Below, one piece after another: positions 43,645 to 47,407 of a stretch of DNA of 47,407 nt. The position numbers were made by a program, and so were the translations under genes. A model generated the notes under the pieces. It ran no database searches. It was not told the origin of the DNA and saw nothing but the letters and a program-made list of their open reading frames with translations. The DNA lies in contig CADCFX010000009.1 in the NCBI GenBank assembly GCA_902800945.1, forward strand, positions 1 to 47,407, given 5' to 3'. How positions within the stretch are numbered: position 1 is the first letter of the stretch; each line of letters begins with the position of its first letter. The DNA comes from an uncultured Erysipelotrichaceae bacterium (lineage in GTDB: Bacteria > Bacillota_I > Bacilli_A > RF39 > UBA660).

Positions 43645-44064
43645 ATGAAAGGATATATTATTGATTACATTAATGAAAATGAGTTCAAAAAATTAGAAAG
43701 AGCATTAAAAAAATATAATATGCTTGCTTATAAAAAACTAAATTTTGAATATTATCCTTCATTAAGAAATGGTAAATTTGTCGGAGAAATGACTTCTCAA
43801 AATAAAAAAGCCGGAACGGAAAACTATGAGTTAATATTGCCAAGTGATCACAAATTTGCGCAAGTTCACGGTGATGTTAAATTGATTTATACGGTTTATT
43901 TAAAAGAACAAACAATAATGTTAAATACTATAACACCTTCAGACATATTAATTGAAGGTCATAAATCAGAATTAACAACATACAAGGGAATAATGATTTC
44001 AAAAGCAAATGCTGCTAAAGATAAATTTAAAATAGACTTATTAAAAAGATTAGAAGATAAATAG
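43645..44064 (+). CDS. Unknown 139-residue protein with structured leader
   Basis: Soluble, basic protein. Helix-rich N-terminus (INENEFKKLERALKKYNM), a strand-rich middle (residues 65-105, AQVHGDVKLIYTVYLKEQTIML) and a Lys-rich helical end. No family is recognised. A G-rich SD (ggggggat) lies before the ATG. Its leader is the longest in the window and appears structured, so expression may be tightly regulated. A terminator follows. Confidence 0.75.
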   Translation: MKGYIIDYINENEFKKLERALKKYNMLAYKKLNFEYYPSLRNGKFVGEMTSQNKKAGTENYELILPSDHKFAQVHGDVKLIYTVYLKEQTIMLNTITPSDILIEGHKSELTTYKGIMISKANAAKDKFKIDLLKRLEDK

Positions 44065-44084
44065 GCGTAATACAGCCTTTTTTT
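44063..44084 (+). terminator. Probable terminator
   Basis: A short stem aggc/gcct with an eight-base loop, followed by seven T. The stem is weak but placed right after the stop. Confidence 0.5.
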
Positions 44085-44170
44085 ATTGCAATTTAAAATA
44101 TAATAAACTATTATATATCTTAATAAAAACAGAAATAACGGAGTTTTACTAATAGCTGTAAATAAAGTCT

Positions 44171-44217
44171 TTTTCTAAAAGTTTAGTACAACTTTTAGAA
44201 AAAAATATAGTATAATA
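44171..44217 (+). promoter_or_regulatory. Perfect inverted repeat over the -35 region of the LCP-like gene
   Basis: A 14-base perfect inverted repeat (arms 44171-44184 and 44191-44204, loop tagtac) sits directly upstream of a TATAAT box (44212-44217). Its right arm covers the -35 position. It could be an operator or a second terminator facing both ways. Confidence 0.5.
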
Positions 44218-44264
44218 AAAAAGAAGTGAAAACAAATAATTGAAACTAAATTGGGGTGAACAAA

Positions 44265-45140
44265 GTGGCCAAAAATAAGATTCAAAAGAAAAAGAGTTTA
44301 AATAAAATAACCATTGCGTCGTTTGAAAAAAAACTACAAAAAAATAAGAGTAAAACCTCTAAAAAGAACGAAGAAAAAAAATATGATAAAAATAAAAAGA
44401 ATAACATTAAAAAAATAGTACCCAAAAAAATAACAAAAGATATAAATAAAAAAGAAAAACCAAAATCAGATATAAAAAAACAAAAATCTATAATCCAAAA
44501 TAAGGAATTAGAAAACAAGATAGATATTCCAATTATTACGAGGAATAAAAAAAACGAATCTAATCTCATCAACTATAAAGAAGAAGAAATTAAGGAAAAA
44601 GTTGAAGAAAAGGTAAAAAATAAATTAGAAGAAAAAATAGACCAAAAAATTAAAGAAAAACTAGAAGAAAGTAATCAAACTAGTATTTCAAATCTATTAA
44701 CCACAAATGAAAATGGTACTAACGAATCGAGAAAAATAGTAAAAAAAGACGATGTATTTTCTAAAGTTGCTGATTGGTTCAGTAATTTGACAAATGATTT
44801 GAATAACAACATAAGAAAAAGAAAAGTAACAAACATCGAAAAAAAACCTAACCAAAAAATTCAAAAAAGAAATAAAGAAGTAGAAGAAGAACCAATAAAG
44901 GCGTACCCTAAAAATAAATTCTTAAAAGCTTTAGTAATTTTCCACGAAAACTTATATATTCCTTTCGATACAATTATAGTACTAACGTACATAATACTAA
45001 TAGTAGGAATGTGCAGAGTCCAAGTAATACCCAGTTCCACAATTAAGTATATTGCTGGAATAGTGGGGTTCCTCTCAATAGTAGCAATCTCTTTAAACAA
45101 ATACATAAGCGGTAGAATTTTTACATTATTAATCATCTAA
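44265..45140 (+). CDS. Lys-rich membrane protein, N-terminal part of an LCP-like (LytR) protein
   Basis: A 291-residue protein: about 230 hydrophilic residues, very Lys/Asn/Glu-rich with coiled-coil stretches (EEIKEKVEEKVKNKLEE), then two hydrophobic helices and the start of a third (GRIFTLLII), where it meets TAA. The layout matches the cytosolic arm and membrane block of large LCP-type proteins in Mollicutes-like lineages. The third helix is only half long, so the gene seems cut here; the likely continuation is the next ORF in another frame. The GTG at 44265 is chosen by the SD ttggggtg. The LCP assignment is inferred from the next fragment. Confidence 0.6.
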   Translation: MAKNKIQKKKSLNKITIASFEKKLQKNKSKTSKKNEEKKYDKNKKNNIKKIVPKKITKDINKKEKPKSDIKKQKSIIQNKELENKIDIPIITRNKKNESNLINYKEEEIKEKVEEKVKNKLEEKIDQKIKEKLEESNQTSISNLLTTNENGTNESRKIVKKDDVFSKVADWFSNLTNDLNNNIRKRKVTNIEKKPNQKIQKRNKEVEEEPIKAYPKNKFLKALVIFHENLYIPFDTIIVLTYIILIVGMCRVQVIPSSTIKYIAGIVGFLSIVAISLNKYISGRIFTLLII

Positions 45141-45148
45141 ATACTAAA

Positions 45149-45481
45149 TTGTACGAATACCAAGAATACTATGTTGTATCATTAGATAATGGAAGAAATA
45201 AATCAATATATAATATTAACAACAAAAAAGTCGGTATTGTAGAAGAAAACTCTAAAAACGTTAAGCATGTCCTAAATACAAAGTTAGACCGTGTATCATA
45301 CGTAGTATATAAGGATCAAGAAAAACTATATAGCGACTTCCTAGACAATAAAACAAGAGCAATAATAGTAAAAGAGAATCAATACAAATACATCCAAAAT
45401 AACAACATAAACCCTGGTATAAAAGTCAAAATTCTATACAAATTCAATGTAAATACCAAAAAGCAAGGAGAGCAAAAATGA
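45149..45481 (+). pseudogene. Frameshifted continuation: SBP-like extracytosolic domain
   Basis: The frame is open from about 45116 to a TGA at 45479-45481. The only start, TTG 45149, has no SD. The product (NTKLYEYQEYYVVSL, then KKVGIVEENSKNVKHVL and FLDNKTRAIIVKENQY) has the pattern of the small solute-binding-like domain that follows the membrane helices in some LCP proteins. It fits directly after the truncated helix of the preceding ORF. No LCP catalytic domain follows; the RDD gene begins inside its stop (ATGA). One gene broken by a small deletion plus loss of the C-terminus is the best reading. Confidence 0.5.
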
Positions 45482-46071
45482 AAATAAAAAGATTTACAGC
45501 ATATATAATTGACATAATTCTAGTTTATTTTGTTGCCAACGCAATATTCATAATATGTTTCAATAACGATTACAAAAAATTCCAAAAAAGCACAGATGAA
45601 TATGTAGAAACATTAAAGAAAACCATGAGCAACACTAAAGAAAAACAAAATGCGGAAGAATTAATCGCAGAAACAAATAAAATTAACTATGATTACCTAA
45701 AATCTGGTCAAACTCAAACAATAATAGTTTTAACAATAGAAATAATTTATTTTGTCTTTATGCAATATTTTAACAAAGGGCAGACAATCGGAAAGAAACT
45801 GATGAAGATTAGAATCAAACAACAAGAAGGGAAAAAACTCGATGCAAGTCAATTCGTCCTAAGAGAAGCAGTACTATTTGTACTACCAGTACAGATAATT
45901 GATGTTATATGCCTACTAACGACTAAAATGAATACCTACTTAACAATCAACTCAGTAACTTCAAACATCAACTCTTTAGTAACAATAACTATAATCGCAT
46001 TCGTCTTATTTAGGAAAGACGAAAGAGGATTGCACGAAATAGTTAGTAAAACAGAAATGGAACAATTATAA
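45478..46071 (+). CDS. RDD family membrane protein
   Basis: A 197-residue protein. The start RFTAYIIDIILVYFVANAIF is the RDD signature (R at residue 4, D at 11). A middle helix (TIIVLTIEIIYFVFMQYF) leads to NKGQTIGKKLMKIRI, the second hallmark. Two more hydrophobic stretches and DERGLHEIVSKT at the end complete the family pattern. The family includes ion transporters and unknowns. The start overlaps the previous ORF by four bases (ATGA), so the two are coupled. A terminator follows. Confidence 0.92.
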   Translation: MKIKRFTAYIIDIILVYFVANAIFIICFNNDYKKFQKSTDEYVETLKKTMSNTKEKQNAEELIAETNKINYDYLKSGQTQTIIVLTIEIIYFVFMQYFNKGQTIGKKLMKIRIKQQEGKKLDASQFVLREAVLFVLPVQIIDVICLLTTKMNTYLTINSVTSNINSLVTITIIAFVLFRKDERGLHEIVSKTEMEQL

Positions 46072-46098
46072 AAGGAGAAAAATAATTCTCCTTTTTTT
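46071..46098 (+). terminator. Rho-independent terminator
   Basis: Nine-base stem aaaggagaa/ttctccttt with a six-base loop, then a T run, starting at the RDD stop codon. Confidence 0.85.
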
Positions 46099-46133
46099 AA
46101 TAATATGGTAAAATTAATATAATAGGTGATAAT

Positions 46134-47407
46134 ATGAATAGTAAAGAAAGCTTTATTAAAACATACGAAAAAGAAATAAAACCACTCAGAGAAGAATACT
46201 ATAAATCGCAAATCATAAAAGGATTAAACAAATCAATACTTCAAAAGTATATAAAAATAATTAATAATATCCCTTTAGTACTAACAATTATTATCTGCAT
46301 AATCGGGAAATTATCAATAAAAAGCAAAATAGTAGCTATAGTATTCATAATTGTAATTAGCTATCTACTATCTATTATCAAACAAAAGAATAATATAATA
46401 GAAACAAATTACGCATCTGAAATAAGAAAACTAGGCTTTCTATCAATAAGTCAATATGAGAAAAATATAGAGAAATATATTACTGGAGAAAACGGATATT
46501 ATGCAGAAGTACTAAACAACCTAATTAACAAAAATAATTTCGTTAAAGAAGACACATACGAAGTAAAAGATCTAAAAGGCAATACATATTTAATTTACGA
46601 TAATAAAAATAACAGCGAATTAATGATAATAAATAACAGCTTAAAAGAATTGCCAAAACTAACCAGAATAAAAGACGCCAACATAAGATATTATCGCAAA
46701 GACCCGATTAATAATCGCATAATTTTCAAAACGGATTTGGCAGAATGGTATTATAATATCAACTCAGAGCCAGTATTTAGAACAATTATTCCTGAAAAAA
46801 AGATAGAAGAAATAAGCGAATTTAATGTAGCAGAATACGTATCCGATTTTGAAAGATTTATTCAGAAATACAAAGAAAAAGACTCGATAGAAACAGAAAA
46901 GAATTTAAAAGAGAGAAAAGACCTTAGAAATAAACTAGCGTCAATCATAACGCTACTAGTAATAAGTATAGTATTTTCATTCATATATAAGGAATATAAA
47001 GGAGTATTAGATTTAATATACATACTTCTCATACTAATAACTAATAGCTATCTTATTAAAATATCCAAAATAAGAGGCAACATAGTAAAGAATGAAAATG
47101 AGTATATCAAATATATAAACCACAATAAAGATTGTCAAGACCGATTTGCAGAACTAAAATTAGCATTAAATATTCCCAAAGAAACAGAAAAAATATACAG
47201 TGACGAAGGAGCAGAATTTCTTGTTTGGAATAACGCCAGATATTTTCATCTGTTTTTAAACCTAATATATTTTAAAATTATCTATATATCTGTAAAAATA
47301 AATGATGTAGATTATTACAAGATAGAAGGAGAATACTGCGAATTAAAAATTAAAGGTCAAAAATATATTTTTAAAAAGGAAGCTAAGAATACCTTTGACA
47401 AATTACT
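46134..47407 (+). CDS. Unknown four-helix membrane protein, 3'-truncated by window edge
   Basis: ATG at 46134 with SD taggtgat. The frame stays open for 424 codons to the last base, so the end of the gene is missing. Two pairs of membrane helices are visible (about residues 48-85 and 270-310). They are separated by a cytosolic or extracytosolic domain of about 180 residues (ELMIINNSLKELPKLTRIKD, IIFKTDLAEWYYNI). A third soluble part begins near 350. No family is recognised. A TAATATAAT-like box lies upstream, after the RDD terminator. Confidence 0.8.
   Translation, partial: MNSKESFIKTYEKEIKPLREEYYKSQIIKGLNKSILQKYIKIINNIPLVLTIIICIIGKLSIKSKIVAIVFIIVISYLLSIIKQKNNIIETNYASEIRKLGFLSISQYEKNIEKYITGENGYYAEVLNNLINKNNFVKEDTYEVKDLKGNTYLIYDNKNNSELMIINNSLKELPKLTRIKDANIRYYRKDPINNRIIFKTDLAEWYYNINSEPVFRTIIPEKKIEEISEFNVAEYVSDFERFIQKYKEKDSIETEKNLKERKDLRNKLASIITLLVISIVFSFIYKEYKGVLDLIYILLILITNSYLIKISKIRGNIVKNENEYIKYINHNKDCQDRFAELKLALNIPKETEKIYSDEGAEFLVWNNARYFHLFLNLIYFKIIYISVKINDVDYYKIEGEYCELKIKGQKYIFKKEAKNTFDKL

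Noticed and set aside
1..47407. tRNA, rRNA or CRISPR arrays
   Set aside because: No cloverleaf-like GC-rich stretch with CCA context, no rRNA-like conserved block and no regularly spaced direct repeats were seen by eye; a covariance search would be needed to be certain.

Overview
The window is about 47 kb of very AT-rich bacterial DNA. It has strong Shine-Dalgarno (SD) sites (AGGAGG or GGTG), extended -10 promoters (TGnTATAAT), short leaders and compact U-tailed terminators. Codon use favours ATA, AGA and AAA. TGA is a real stop: it ends several genes inside ATGA or ATGCGTGA overlaps, so this is not the Mycoplasma code. Together with the short (non-bacterial-type) prolyl-tRNA synthetase, a lipoprotein signal, an LCP-like membrane protein, RDD and TMEM43 proteins, this suggests a low-GC Firmicutes/Mollicutes-related organism, perhaps an uncultured gut lineage. 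That placement is inference. No tRNA, rRNA, CRISPR array, transposase or phage structural gene was seen.

Layout. 1-4.4 kb: the end of a membrane protein gene, a coiled-coil protein plus a HEITH zincin-like protein, and proS. 4.4-14.8 kb: a broken ORF, a DUF1848 protein, an MgtA-type P-type ATPase, a flavodoxin/cyclophilin-like lipoprotein, a WYL regulator, a Cof-type HAD phosphatase, a frameshifted glutathione peroxidase, PepD, an unknown protein and an SDR. 14.9-15.7 kb: a GNAT gene on the minus strand. 15.9-26.1 kb: the most unusual block, all on the plus strand. It encodes a CYTH protein, a nucleotidyltransferase, a PIG-L deacetylase, an ATP-grasp-HD fusion, a NUDIX hydrolase, two BtaA/DUF3419-like transferases in tandem, an HTH-P-loop-CYTH fusion, an unknown protein and a divergent sigma-like protein. 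26.1-26.9 kb: small ORFs with SDs but without normal start codons. 26.9-36 kb: an amino acid racemase, HAD phosphatases, a GT2 glycosyltransferase (minus), a divergent HAM1-like protein, a DUF4230 protein, small membrane proteins and an ABC transporter pair. 36-47.4 kb: a three-repeat unknown protein, TMEM43, two consecutive genes each with one early stop, a DUF218 membrane protein, a 3-hydroxyacyl-CoA dehydrogenase, a PfkB kinase, an Smr protein, a gene behind a structured leader, a broken LCP-like gene, an RDD protein and a membrane protein running off the right edge.

Two themes stand out. First, 15.9-26.1 kb concentrates enzymes that make, cut or sense nucleotide and triphosphate compounds. 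They include two unusual fusions and could form a small-molecule pathway that has not been described. Second, at least seven loci show fresh decay: single nonsense codons, one-base deletions, lost starts and an internal deletion. This points to ongoing AT-biased gene loss, or in part to assembly error.
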